Source of the DNA: Gambelia wislizenii
Lineage: Eukaryota; Chordata; Lepidosauria; Squamata; Crotaphytidae
DNA length: 64,000 nucleotides
Reading direction: 5' to 3'
Assembly: GCA_030847615.1 (NCBI GenBank)
Contig: JAUMIR010000005.1
Span: 216,240,645 to 216,304,644, forward strand
Position 1 is the stretch's first letter. Every line of letters begins with the position of its first letter. Under the pieces are notes generated by a model that was given only the letters and a program-made list of their open reading frames with translations, searched no databases and was not told the origin of the DNA. A program made the position numbers and the translations under genes. Shown piece after piece: positions 23,285 through 34,531 of this stretch.

Positions 23285-24240
23285 GGTTAGGAATCATCAG
23301 AGAACCTTTTACCACGAAGACCCCCTCAAAAATGTTGTATAGGTTATCTCCTCCTCCTCACTCAAAACGTCCCTCTCGACAAAAATAACAACAACAATAA
23401 TAGGCTTCCCTGTCCGTTCACTCAAGGAGCTGAGTAATGGGGATATTCCTGTAGCTTTCAGTAGACCAGCAGAAAAAAGGAGCAGCAGTACAGAGAGGGA
23501 GGGAGGGAGGCAGGGAAAAACCACCACCTCCTATTTTCACTAGATCATTTCTGGGTGGAGTGTGGCAGAAAAAGGAGCGGAAGGAGAAAGGAAGAAAGGC
23601 TCTTCAGCACCTTCAGCTACTAGAGCATCCTCGCTCAGGGGATGTGGAAGGAGGGGCAGCGGGGTGCCAGGCTGAAGCGGGTTTAAGACTGAGGGAAGAT
23701 CGTATTAACGACCAGCAAGGCGGGAAAGGGAGGGGAGAGGGGCGCAGCCTTCCTTGGCCACCCAGGCCCCGTTGCTGAGGAGACCAGAGTTCCCTGCTTC
23801 TGAATGGCTGGCGAGCTTATTGGTTCCCCGTCCCCTCCCAGTCGCGTGCCCTTGCTTTTCTTCTTCTTCTTCGTCTTCTTTTTGGCTCTTGCTGTGCTGG
23901 GGCTTCTGCTGTTGTTGCCTTTCCCTCAGCAGCTCGAGGTCCAGCCCGCCCAAACCAGCAGCTCTCTCGCCTCAGACTCCACTGCGGTGCCGCGCGCCCA
24001 GGGAAGGCAGGCAGGCAGGCCAGTGCGTGTGCGCGCGCGCGCCACCCATCAACAGAGCCGTTGCCGGTCGATAACGGCTGCCTAAAATTGGCGAGGGAAG
24101 AAAGGAAAGAAAAAAAAAGAGAGAGAGACAGAGAGAGGCGGGCGGGCTGGCGCTCACCCTCACCCTGCCTCACGCAGGGTGATGGAGTGGAAGGCCGTGG
24201 CCCGGTGGGGTGGGTCTGTGATGCTGTCCTGTCAGGAAGG
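23285..24240 (-). promoter_or_regulatory. ANKS1B: CpG-rich 5' region of ANKS1B (5' UTR and promoter)
   Basis: GC and CpG content rises sharply from the ATG upstream, densest at about 23630-24230. It includes a CGCGCGCGCG run at 24030-24040 and several GGCGGG/GGGCGG-type boxes, against an AT-rich background elsewhere. This is the pattern of a CpG-island promoter. The transcription start is not determinable; no TATA box is evident near the ATG. Long open frames here (for example 23817-24173 on the minus strand) are effects of base composition. Confidence 0.65.
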
Positions 24241-24290
24241 AGACACTGAAGGAAAGGAAGTCAACAAAACGACCCGCACGTAGGAGAGGG

Positions 24291-24321
<31 letters not shown>

Positions 24322-24863
24322 GAATATATGCATGCTGCTCCTTCTGACAGGGATGGTGAAAACAAGGCAAGGTTGCCCAGAATGAGGGGGAAAGGAAAAT
24401 GGGACAGCTCGGATTCTCTCCACAGTGGTGGTATTCAGGACCCGGCTCAAGCAGCCTCCAAGTTACCAATTATAATCCTTCTTGGGATATCAAAGTGCAT
24501 CCACACTTTTCAAGGAAGCTCTCTTCAACACTCGCTCCCATCCTCTTTTCCAGCCAGTAAATCACTGCAGAGTTGGCTCTCAAGACATGATGGCAATGGC
24601 ACACTAGAATGCACGAGAAGAACAACACTGGGATCAGCTGCCTAGAAAGACGATTGTCCCTGCCTTCCCTCCCCCTTCTACTGTTTAGGGGCACCTGATC
24701 ACAGACCACTACAGCCCAGTTTGTTGAACCGGTGAGAAAGCATGTGAGGAAGAGTTTTTGTTGTTGTTGTTGTCGTTTTTCTGGCTGTCTTGGGCTGAAA
24801 ATATGAACTATTTGGTGGAAGGACTTAAGAAAAATTTGGCCAATTAGAAAACCCTGCAAGAGG
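24241..24863. other. Upstream flank of ANKS1B; TA/CA microsatellite
   Basis: A (TA)n(CA)n microsatellite occupies 24291-24321 and a (TTG)n run lies at about 24758-24772. No exon or transposon was recognised between them and the LINE at 24864. Confidence 0.5.
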
Positions 24864-25605
24864 TCGATCACAGATTGGCAAAGGCATATACTGCATTTGG
24901 AAGACCTCACAAAAGAGTCTGGAGTAATAAACACCTGAGGCAAAGCACAAAAATCAGTGTGTATAGAGCCATCGTACTGTCTATCCTCCTTTATGGATCT
25001 GAAACATGGGTCACCTATTGCCACCACCTACGACTCCTCGAACGCTTTCATCAGCGCTGTCTACGCACAATCCTAAATATACACTGGACTGACTATGTGA
25101 TGAATGTTGCTGTCCTTGAGCAAGCAGGGATCACCAGCATTGAGGCCATGATATTGAGAACACAGCTGCGCTGGGCAGGGCACGTTTCTAGGAGGGAGGA
25201 CCATCGCCTCCCAAAAATAGTACTCTACGGTGAACTCGCCGTGGGTCAGCATAAGAGGGGCGCTCCAAAAAAGCGATACAAAGACTCCCTGAAACAACAT
25301 CTCAGGCTTGGCCAAATTGATCACCAACAGTGGTCTGCCCTGGCCTCACATCGGGAGGCATGGAGACGCACTATCCACAATGCTGCAGCCTTATTTGAGA
25401 ACTCACGACGAACAAGTCTTGAAGAGAAACGACAACGCAAAAAGAATCACAACCCAAAAACATCACCCAAGGAGACCTTCTGCTGTGCTTTTTGCAACCG
25501 GACTTGTTTATCTCGGATTGGCCTTTTTAGTCATCAGCGCGCTTGCAGAATGCGCAGGATGAGTCCTTCCTGAATCTTCGTTTTCAAAGAAAAGCCAAAA
25601 AGTCA
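24864..25605 (+). mobile_element. LINE 3' half with an open 232-codon C-terminal frame (copy 2)
   Basis: This is the same family as 16388-17215, here on the plus strand and with an uninterrupted frame from the Met codon at 24875 to the stop at 25573. It contains SIEAMILRTQLRWAGHVSRR, APKKRYKDSLKQHLRLGQID and the terminal CAFCNRTCLSRIGLFSHQRA finger (next residue Cys). The insertion is 5'-truncated inside the coding region, so it lacks RT and endonuclease. It ends with AAAGCCAAAAAGTCAGAGAA. It lies about 600 bp upstream of the ANKS1B CpG region, in opposite orientation to the gene. Confidence 0.87.
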
Positions 25606-27362
25606 GAGAAAAGTACTCCCTTTAGAATCAATCCTGATAGTACATGAACAAAAATACTAGGTATACATCAAATAAATGGTTTGGATTCAACAAAAATGAA
25701 TTCTGAAGAACAATAAACACCCCTTATCCTGACTGGCTTTGGGGGGGGAACAGTTGTTTGATTGGCAATATCACTCTTACACTCATGCAATGGCAAATGC
25801 CACCCTCTGTAGTGGAATTGCATTAAGGTCCCACTGTGGTAAGGAACAAAAATTTTCTAAAAGCATAAAAAAATCTTGACAGATCTTCTGGCTAGTTTAC
25901 AAATTAAGATTGTAAACTCCAATCTGCTTGTAATTCATGATTGGAACATGACCCACCCTATTGTAAATACACTATAAATATTTAAGAATAATTAGACATT
26001 TTAGGAAGGAAGAAACCATTCTGTATAGATACCAAACAGAGCATATTTTCTGGAGGGTAAGGAGCCATTGGCTGCCCACGTTACAGCAACAAGACTGCAG
26101 TCCTAAAACCACTCCATTAGAAAGAAAGTCTTGTGTGCAGAATATTTTTTAAGTCAGTAATATCTATCTACTATAGAGTTGTGATGTTTAATGAATCTTA
26201 TTTATCTTTATTCAGAGTTATATTCCCTGTGTTCAAAGTAGCTAACTCCGTGGTAAGTGTACACAGGATTCTTATACATATTGGCCAGAGCTTGCAAACA
26301 GTACTTTTTTGGACTTCCAACTCAGGAGCTATAGCCCTGAAAGTATCTTGCCCATGCTCTGATGTAGGTCCAGAAGTCAGTTCCATTATGGTCAATGAGA
26401 TTTATATTGGGATATAAGAACATTTCACAATGTTCAACCACTGCACTTCACTGAAGGAACCTTCCAAAACAGGCTGCTATAGAAACAGATAGCACTTAAC
26501 CTCCTTCAAAGCACAGTAAATTAGCAGAGTTTAATTGTTTAAACACATTTGCAGAGGTTGCGTATATGATTCCAGCATGTAAGCTTAGAAAACCACATCC
26601 TTTATTTTCCCAAGTTACACTTCTAGCATAAGGACTCAGAAACACTTAAAGTAGTTAAAAAGTACCAAAAAAACTACTTTACTTACATACTCATAGCATC
26701 TCATACATAAGAACAGCAGCATAGTGATAACTTGTAATCTAAACTACCAAAAATAACTAAACACTACATGATTACAAACAAAAAAAGGTGCAGGACTGCA
26801 ATGCATGTCCTGTTACTCGAAAAGGTATCATGGCATCACAGAGCTCATTGTAGACTCCAGACAAAGAAGAAGGATTTGGACACATCTCTTTCCCTGGGTA
26901 CACCAATCACAATTCAGTAGAAAGTTACATCAAATATTCTGTTTGCTTCTATCAGTTAACCCTTTAGCAATCCAAACATCTCAGCTTATTGGATTGCAAA
27001 CTACATATTCCAACAATTTATGCATAATTTCTTTGGCCAAAATCTGACAGAATACAGTGAGACTTCTCTCTCAGTAGCTATGTTTAGGACTGCCCTTCCT
27101 ACTGGATTTAAGAAAATTAAGAAATGAAACATTAAACAATCTCTTTTCTGTTGCAAGACAAAGATTTGGCTAGAAATAACTACAAACCTTTTCATCCTAG
27201 TCAGCCAATGACTCTGATTTAATTTACTATATGTATTTTACTAGAATTTAAGTCCTGTTCCATATAACAGTTAACAGTTTTTCTGAAGCAGGGTAAGTGC
27301 AAGAGTTCAGATGTGACAGTACACAGAACTGTATTGCATTCAGGTTAATTATAGGTCTACTT
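25606..27362. other. Intergenic, nothing recognised
   Basis: AT-rich sequence without a supported gene or repeat. A short G-run lies at about 25741-25748. Confidence 0.45.
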
Positions 27363-27548
27363 AGAATCATAGAATCATAGAGCTGGAAGAGACCACAAGG
27401 GCCATCCAGTCCAACCCCCTACCATGCAGGAATACAGAATCAAATCATTCCCAACAGATAGCCATCCAGCCTCTGTTTAAAAACCTCCGAAAAAGAAGAA
27501 TCCACCACACCCCAAGGCAGTGTATTCCACTTCCGAACAGCTCTTACC
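27363..27548 (-). mobile_element. CR1 LINE 3' end
   Basis: The plus strand reads GAATCATAGAATCATAGAGC, GGGCCATCCAGTCCAACCCC, then a degraded ORF2 end with CAGTGTATTCCACTTCCGAA. This is the inverse of the CR1 3' terminus. The Sauria-type SINE inserted just beyond it. Confidence 0.87.
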
Positions 27549-27564
27549 TATATGCTACTAGGAT

Positions 27565-27822
27565 TGTTGCTGTGTGTCTTCAAGTTGTTTCCAACTTATG
27601 GCAACTCTAAGGCAAACCTATAACAGGGTTTTCCTTGGTAAGATTTGTCATAGGGGGGTGCCTTTGTCCTTCTCTGAATCTGAGAGGGTGTGACTTGCCT
27701 AAGGTCACCCAGTGCGTTTCCATGGTAGAGTGGGGATTCAAACCCTGGTTTCCAGAGTTGTAGTCCAATTCTCAAACCACTACACCATGCTGCATTCAGA
27801 TTGATGATCATTCTACTTATAG
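27565..27822 (-). mobile_element. tRNA-derived SINE (Sauria type) with an 11-bp target duplication
   Basis: On the minus strand the order is a tRNA-like head with an A-box-like TGGTGTAGTGGTTTGAG and a B-box-like region (GGTTTGAATCCCCAC), then CACTGGGTGACCTTAGGCAA, and a 3' tail with CATAAGTTGGAAACAACTTG related to BovB 3' ends. GCTACTAGGAT flanks it exactly at 27554-27564 and 27823-27833. The tRNA-like promoter makes it a SINE and not a tRNA gene: there is no complete cloverleaf. Confidence 0.8.
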
Positions 27823-27833
27823 GCTACTAGGAT

Positions 27834-28560
27834 AGACTCCATCACCTCATAGTATACAATGGGACTCCAGCATTTACATATCCGAGAACTGAGTACCTAT
27901 CTTTTTTTCTGAAAGCCAGGCTTTATCAGTATCAGTGATAAGACAGATCTCATCCGGCAGGCCATTCCAAGTCTTTGCTATTTTGAAATTCTAAGGAAGA
28001 TTCATGACTGCCATTTATTATTACCTGAAAAACAGAACAGAGATTAAAGGAATCAAGGAACAGCATAGAAAAACACAGTTTTTCAGAGAGAAAAGTCATG
28101 ACTGTTATGACTGTGTAAAGCTGCTATTGTTTTTACAGCTATAGCTGATTTGATCTGACTATGCTAAAGTAGCTGCTGCTTGAACAAATTACAAATGGCT
28201 TCTTTAAAACCAGCTGGAGAAGCTGATGTGAGAAATTGGCAGATCTCCAAGAAATCTCCTTTTTTTCTTCTCTGAGCGTCTGTGCGCTGCCTCTTTCAGA
28301 ATATAAGTCGATGGTAGTATAACCCACTCTCAGGATTCCAAACAATACAAAGCTGAGGAGAGTTTATGAGCAGTCTAAAAGAACATCAAACTTTCTAGTA
28401 TGTACTGAATTTTGGGGGTGTCAAAATGAATAAACTTTTTCTCTTTTGCTCCATTTCTCTCAGAAATAGTATATTATGGCCTACATCTAATGTTTCATTC
28501 CAACTAAAGAAGACTCATTAAATAAATGGAAACTTGATTGATCAACAATTCTTTAAAGTA
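27834..28560. other. Intergenic, nothing recognised
   Basis: No supported gene, RNA or repeat is visible between the SINE and the Tigger-like element. Confidence 0.45.
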
Positions 28561-28835
28561 ATTGTCCCTTCACATTCACTGGGGTTAGGGGTGGAGCACC
28601 ACCGTGAAAGTGGAAAAAAAATGAATAAGTTAAGCCCCACCCCCAACATATATACTAGACTACAGTATGGTAGACTCCTCTCCCACCAACAGGGCTGCCA
28701 ATATCTGCCACTGCGGTAGCAACACCCACCCCACAGACGCAAAAATAACACCCCTCACCCACACTCACTTCCCCGCCAGCTCTCCCTCCCTCTGCCCTGC
28801 CAACAACACAACCTTACTAAGTGTTTGAAACAGGC

Positions 28836-29489
28836 AGTTAAGGAAAATGCAACATGGGACATACAGTGAAAGAAATAAAATATGTATGTGAAAGTCACGA
28901 TGACTAAGCAAGAGCAATTATGAAGCTACACAGGTGAAACTGCTAATGTAATCTAGAAGGCCTGAGAGCCAAGGACAGAGGTACTGAATGCAGATTGGAA
29001 ACACCTGAGAATCATTAAGTGTACAAGGTGAAATGTTGAAATACATGGGTTGGTCTTAAGCATGGGTGGAACTATGTGGACCAATCAGAATGGAAGTAAA
29101 CACCCACTGGGTGGAAACTAGCTAGTGGGTGGTGATAAACAATGGCTATAAAATTGCAATGTTTGCCAATGTATTGTGGTTGAGTAGAGGTGGAGTAGTG
29201 TGTAGAGATTGTGATTTGTTGACCATATAGTATATTTATATAGAAGAATAAAGTAGGTTTTATATAAAATTACTGAGTTGCCTGAGTGAATCCTGGAGAC
29301 GTTTTGGAGACACCTGGAGAAGAGTGAGAAGGCTTGGAGAGTTTGTCAGGATCTTCAGCCTATTCTCTGAAACTCTGCTGCTTTGGAGGAAAGCATTAAC
29401 CACTGATCTAAGCTGGTTGGTTCTGCTGCATAACAAGGTGGTGAGTTTGAGCCAGAGGTGAAGAGCTACAACTCCCATCATCCCTGACA
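28836..29489 (+). repeat. Copia 5' LTR (654 bp)
   Basis: It is collinear with the 3' LTR at 33706-34359 and of identical length. Only three differences were seen by eye: the first base (A instead of T), G for A near 28898, and A for C near 29099. It ends TCCCTGACA. A TATATTTATATAG box and an AATAAAG signal (about 29248) fit U3/R signals. Confidence 0.93.
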
Positions 29490-29490
29490 A

Positions 29491-29505
29491 GGGTTATGGG
29501 CCCAG
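29491..29505 (+). promoter_or_regulatory. Copia primer-binding site for initiator tRNA-Met (half-tRNA type)
   Basis: GGGTTATGGGCCCAG, one base after the LTR, is exactly complementary to the anticodon-loop and stem stretch CTGGGCCCATAACCC of vertebrate initiator tRNA-Met. It does not match the tRNA 3' end. Priming from a cleaved initiator-tRNA half is known for Drosophila copia. Confidence 0.88.
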
Positions 29506-29707
29506 TTACTAGAGCACCCAGCATCCACAGAAGCTGAAAGTTCCAGAGAGTGGAAGAAAGCTTTGTGGACGATAGATCAGAGCAAGCTGTTTGTGCTGCA
29601 CTGATAAGCCTCGGAAGTAAATCATTTTGTGTTTTGCTTAAGCCCAGACAGGTCGGCTGTGCATACTCAGAAGGACTGTGTCAAATTGAGTCACTGCACA
29701 AATCAAG

Positions 29708-32700
29708 ATGGAAATTCTAAGGTTTAGTAAATTAAATAGAAACAACTACTCTACCTGGAAGATTTATGCCCAATCTCTACTAGTAAAGGAAGGTCTGTGG
29801 TCAACAGTTGAAACAGGGCTGGCAGCTGATGCTGATGAAGCCACTCAAGAGAGAGATAGTAAAGCAAAAGCCTGTCTTTATCTCATGCTTGAAGAAGACT
29901 TAATTAATGACGTCAGAGATAAAACGTCTGCCAAGGATGTGTGGGATACCTTGCAGAGATTACACACTCCTTCAACTGCTTTTGCAAAAATGCTATGGTC
30001 TAAAAGAATATATAGGCAAAAGATGGCTAAAGGGCAGTGTGTGATAGAACATTTAAAAATAATGCAAGATTTATTTGTGCAAGCTGAACTGAGGGGAGTG
30101 CAAATTAGCAAAGAGCAGCAATGCTACATTTTAGTAGAATCGCTAGACTCTTCATGGGACAACATAACAAACAGCTTGCAGAATGTGCCAGAAGCTGAGC
30201 TTAATAGAGACTTAATTGTGGCCAGAATACTGGAAGAGAACCAGAGAAGAATGTCTGAGCAGGGTGACTCAGCAAGCTTAAAGACTGTGCCAAAACAACA
30301 AACAACTCCTGACTGGCGAACGCAGGAGGAAGCAGCCTCTACAAGGGAGCAACGGAGGTGCTTTTATTGTAAGAAGATTGGTCATCTGCAGAGACATTGT
30401 AAACATTTTGCAGCTGAGAGACGCAAGCAAGCAGAGAGCAGATGGCAGCCGCGGCAGTATCAAAAACAGTCCAGACCTCCATTTTTGAGGGACAGTGGTA
30501 ATAAAAAGGGGTTTGCAACCATGATTAAGGGAAAACAAAATGCAAATTCTAAATGGCTAGTTGATTCAGGAGCCTCATCTTCGATGTGTAATGATATAAA
30601 TTTAATAAGTAATAGAAAATCAGCTAATGTAAATGCTGTAGTTTTGGCTGACGGGAAAGAGCTAAGTACTGTAAATCAAATGGGTACTGTGTACATTCCA
30701 GGGCTAAAAGAGAATTTTAATGATGTCTTACATGTAAAGGAGTTAGAAAATAATTTGTTATCAGTAAGCAGATTAACAGAAAAAGACTACACAGTCATCT
30801 TTGAAAAGAACATGTGTAAGATAAAACTGAATGGGGAATTGCGTGGCATAGGTTTGAAAAAGGACAAACTTTATTATTTGGAGGACAATATTGATAGCTA
30901 CAGGGTTGAAGAAGCTAATAACATAGAAAATATTCCAATCCACAAAGATTGCATACACGAGCTTCACAGAAAATTTGGCCATGCGAGCTTCAAATGTTTA
31001 AAGAATTTAGTCAGTATGTGTCCACATTTAAAAGTTACTGAATGCAAAAACCACTTAGATTGTACGGTATGTCAACAGGTAAAGGTCAGAGCTTTTCCAG
31101 TAGCTAAGAAAACAAAAAGAATTGCTCAAAGACCATTTCAGTATGTACATGCAGATGTCGCCCAAGCTAATTGCTTGTCCTTAGGGGGAAGCAAGTATTT
31201 CCTAGTAATTGTTGATAGGTATACAAGGTTTGCATTTGTGAGAATAATGAAAAACAAATCTGACGCTGGGCAAAGTTTAAAAGCATGGGTAAGAATGGTG
31301 GAAAGACAATTTGATAGCAGAGTAGACACCATCATTACTGATAGAGGAGGAGAATTTTTAAATAATCAATTGTTTAACTGGTTTCAAAAGGTGGGAATAA
31401 GGCATGAAACTACAAACCCTGCTTGTCCTAGTGAGGATGGGTTAGCAGAGAAGAAAATACAAGATATAAAAAGAATTACTGCTTGTATGATGGCAGATGC
31501 AGGGGTGAAAGATAGTTTTTGGGCAGAAGCAACTTTGACTGCAATACATATCAGTAACAGATTGTATCATTCAGAAATTGAAGACATTCCCTACAGGGTA
31601 TTGTATGGGAGAATGCCAAATTACAAGTACTTAAGGGTTTTTGGACAATTTGCTCATGTTTACACACCTGCTTGTTTCAGGAGGAAAGGAGAACCCAAAA
31701 GCAAAAGGCTTAGGTTTTTGGGGTATTCTGGAAATAGCTACAAGTTTCATTTGGATGGAAAACAAGTGCAGTATTCTAGGTCTGCAAATTTTGAGAGACA
31801 TGCTGGTTGGGACAAACTGCATGCCAATAAAGAAGTGTTTTTGAGATTAGGGAGTTCAAATGAGCCAGAAGCACAAACTGAACCAACCTCAGGAAACGGA
31901 GGGGTTTCAGTTAAGCAGGAAGCATCACCTAGCAGCAGTGGTAGTTCTTCTGATGATGAGATAGCATCTAGGCCTACTACTACTCGAATGACTGAAGACA
32001 AGAGATTTAGTCATAGAACTACAACTCCTAGTAGAGAAAGTGAGGATGAAAGAGACAGAACAGCAGATTTTATTCCCAGGCGTAGTCATAGAGTTAGAAA
32101 GCCTCCAGATAGGTTTGTTGTGACAAAGGCAAGAGCTTGTTTAGCAGTAGAAGAGCCTGAATGTTTTGAAGAATTGGAAAGTTATTCTAGTGAAGAACAG
32201 GAAAGATGGTTTGATGCAATGGATAATGAGTTTGGTTGCCTGGTAAATAAAGATGTTTTTGAAATTGTTGACAGACCCAAAGACAAGAAAGTAATTGGTT
32301 GTAAATGGGTATACAAAAGGAAAGAAATGCCAGATGGAAGTATCAAATATAAAGCTAGGTTAGTGGCTAAGGGTTTTGCACAACAGCAGTATGAGAACTA
32401 TGATAAGACATATTCTCCAACTGCAAAGCCAGAAAGTCTGAGAATGGTTCTAGCTGTAGCAGTAAAAAGGAATTTAGTTGTAGAACATCTTGATTTTGAG
32501 ACAGCTTACTTGAATGCGGTTTTGGATGAAGAAATTTTTATGGAACAGCCACAAGGTTTCGAAGAAAATGGTAGTCAGAGAGTATATAAATTAAAGAAAG
32601 CATTGTATGGTTTAAAACAAAGTGCCAGAGCGTGGAATCTGTGCATCAATGATGAGCTAGTTAAGCTAGGTTACAAGAGGAGCATTGCAGATGCTTGTGT

Positions 32701-33674
32701 TTATACAAAAGGAGACATAGTATTAGTGATTTATGTAGATGATTTGTGCGTAGCAGCAAAGTCAAAACAGGAAATTGAGTTAGTAAAAAGAGAATTGTCT
32801 GAGAAGTTTGTTTTGAAGGACTTAGGTGTATTGAAGTCTTATTTAGGTATTTGCGTTGAATGGACAGAAGAAGGACATTGTTTATTAAGTCAGAGAAATA
32901 AAATTGAAAGATTGATTGAAAAGTGTGGATTACAGAATGCAAAAATAGTAAGAGCTCCAATGACAACTGGTTTTGTGTCTGAAGAAACAACTAGAGCGTT
33001 TGAGGACAAGATTTTCTTCAGAAGTATAATAGGATCTTTACAATTCATATCTTGCCACACCAGACCAGACATTTCTTATGCTGTAAATGTATTGTCTAGA
33101 AGGGTTAATGATCCAAAAATTGAAGACTGGACAGTGGTAAAACATTTATTGAGATATTTGAAAGGAACCTTAGATAGGAAATTGATTATAAGAAGCAGTA
33201 GTTCAGATCTAGATTGTTATGTAGACAGTTCATTTGCATCAGAATTAGGAGACAAGAAGTCAGTTACAGGAATGATAATTAAATATAGTGAAAGTCCAAT
33301 AGTTTGGAGAAGTAGAAAACAAACTAATGTAGCGATAAGCACAACGGAAGCAGAATTCGCTGCTTTGAATGAGATAGTAAATGGAGGTACAGTGGATTAA
33401 GCAATTGCTAAATGATTTAAATGAAAGTTACAAGATACCAGTGGAAATTCTGGAAGATTCACAGTCCTGCATAGCGATGGCTGAAACTGAAAGTTTGAAG
33501 AACAGAACAAAATATGTTGGTGTAAGATATCAAAATGTGTGAGACATGGTTCAGAAGGGTGAAATAGAATTGAGATATATAGAAACACAACACAACATAG
33601 CAGATTTGTTCACAAAAGCATTGACAGTAGAAAAACATGAAAGGCTGACACAAATGGTTGGAATGACATTGTAA
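29708..33674 (+). CDS. Ty1/copia gag-pol polyprotein (nearly intact; one frameshift and one nonsense codon)
   Basis: A single open frame of 1230 codons runs from the ATG at 29708 to 33400. In order it encodes: a gag domain; a CCHC knuckle CFYCKKIGHLQRHC (218-231); a protease with DSGAS (Asp286); an integrase with HHCC finger (about 417-460) and catalytic D483, D545 and E581 (DD35E); RT with YVDD at 1009-1012; and RNase H. Protease-integrase-RT order is diagnostic of Ty1/copia. Near 33385 the frame shifts, and RNase H coding continues in another frame to a TAA at 33672-33674, with one in-frame TGA near 33540. The upstream leader (29506-29707) has no ORF. Everything except the RNase H end looks functional. 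Related copia elements are known but sparse in vertebrates. Confidence 0.93.
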
Positions 33675-33694
33675 GACACGTACAATATTTTATT

Positions 33695-33705
33695 TCGGAG
33701 GGGAT
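33695..33705 (+). promoter_or_regulatory. Copia polypurine tract
   Basis: CGGAGGGGAT abuts the 3' LTR start (TGTTAAGG at 33706). Its position and purine content fit the plus-strand priming site. Confidence 0.75.
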
Positions 33706-34359
33706 TGTTAAGGAAAATGCAACATGGGACATACAGTGAAAGAAATAAAATATGTATGTGAAAGTCACAATGACTAAGCAAGAGCAATTATGAAGCTACA
33801 CAGGTGAAACTGCTAATGTAATCTAGAAGGCCTGAGAGCCAAGGACAGAGGTACTGAATGCAGATTGGAAACACCTGAGAATCATTAAGTGTACAAGGTG
33901 AAATGTTGAAATACATGGGTTGGTCTTAAGCATGGGTGGAACTATGTGGACCAATCAGAATGGAAGTACACACCCACTGGGTGGAAACTAGCTAGTGGGT
34001 GGTGATAAACAATGGCTATAAAATTGCAATGTTTGCCAATGTATTGTGGTTGAGTAGAGGTGGAGTAGTGTGTAGAGATTGTGATTTGTTGACCATATAG
34101 TATATTTATATAGAAGAATAAAGTAGGTTTTATATAAAATTACTGAGTTGCCTGAGTGAATCCTGGAGACGTTTTGGAGACACCTGGAGAAGAGTGAGAA
34201 GGCTTGGAGAGTTTGTCAGGATCTTCAGCCTATTCTCTGAAACTCTGCTGCTTTGGAGGAAAGCATTAACCACTGATCTAAGCTGGTTGGTTCTGCTGCA
34301 TAACAAGGTGGTGAGTTTGAGCCAGAGGTGAAGAGCTACAACTCCCATCATCCCTGACA
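33706..34359 (+). repeat. Copia 3' LTR (654 bp)
   Basis: It begins TGTTAAGG and ends CCTGACA, giving TG...CA ends. It is nearly identical to the 5' LTR, which implies a recent insertion. The bases just outside the two LTRs (CAGGC on the left, GTGCT on the right) do not form an obvious 5-bp duplication. Confidence 0.93.
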
Positions 34360-34531
34360 GTGCTGTTTTGGTGCTAGGTAAGAAAGCAACCTGGAGTGTT
34401 TTGTTGCCATGTCAGGAGGAGAGGGGAGGAGGAAGGTGGGGTCTTGAAGTTTGAGCTAGTTGAGCAGCAGCTACAAACTGTGAATATGCAAAACCACAAA
34501 TGTGAAATACGTGAATGTGAAGGGACAACTG

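Larger units (their letters stand above)
28561..34531. mobile_element. Tigger-like DNA element split by a copia retrotransposon
   Basis: The left end (TTGTCCCTTCACATTCACTG from about 28563) and the right end (GTGAATGTGAAGGGACAACTG, ending 34531) are inverted copies like the other Tigger-like elements here. Without the copia insert (28836-34359) the element would be about 447 bp. The left terminus has lost its first bases. No transposase is seen in either half. Confidence 0.7.

Noticed and set aside
23705..24173. Several 82-118-codon frames in the ANKS1B CpG region
   Set aside because: Overlapping frames on both strands with biased composition (Arg/Ser/Leu runs) are expected in GC-rich promoter DNA.
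27565..27822. tRNA gene suggested by A- and B-box-like sequences
   Set aside because: The sequence continues into a RTE-related tail with a target duplication and lacks a complete cloverleaf, so it is a SINE. The same applies at 48604-48793.
29260..29490. Minus-strand frame repeated at 34130-34351
   Set aside because: It appears twice only because both copia LTRs carry the same sequence; it is antisense to the element.
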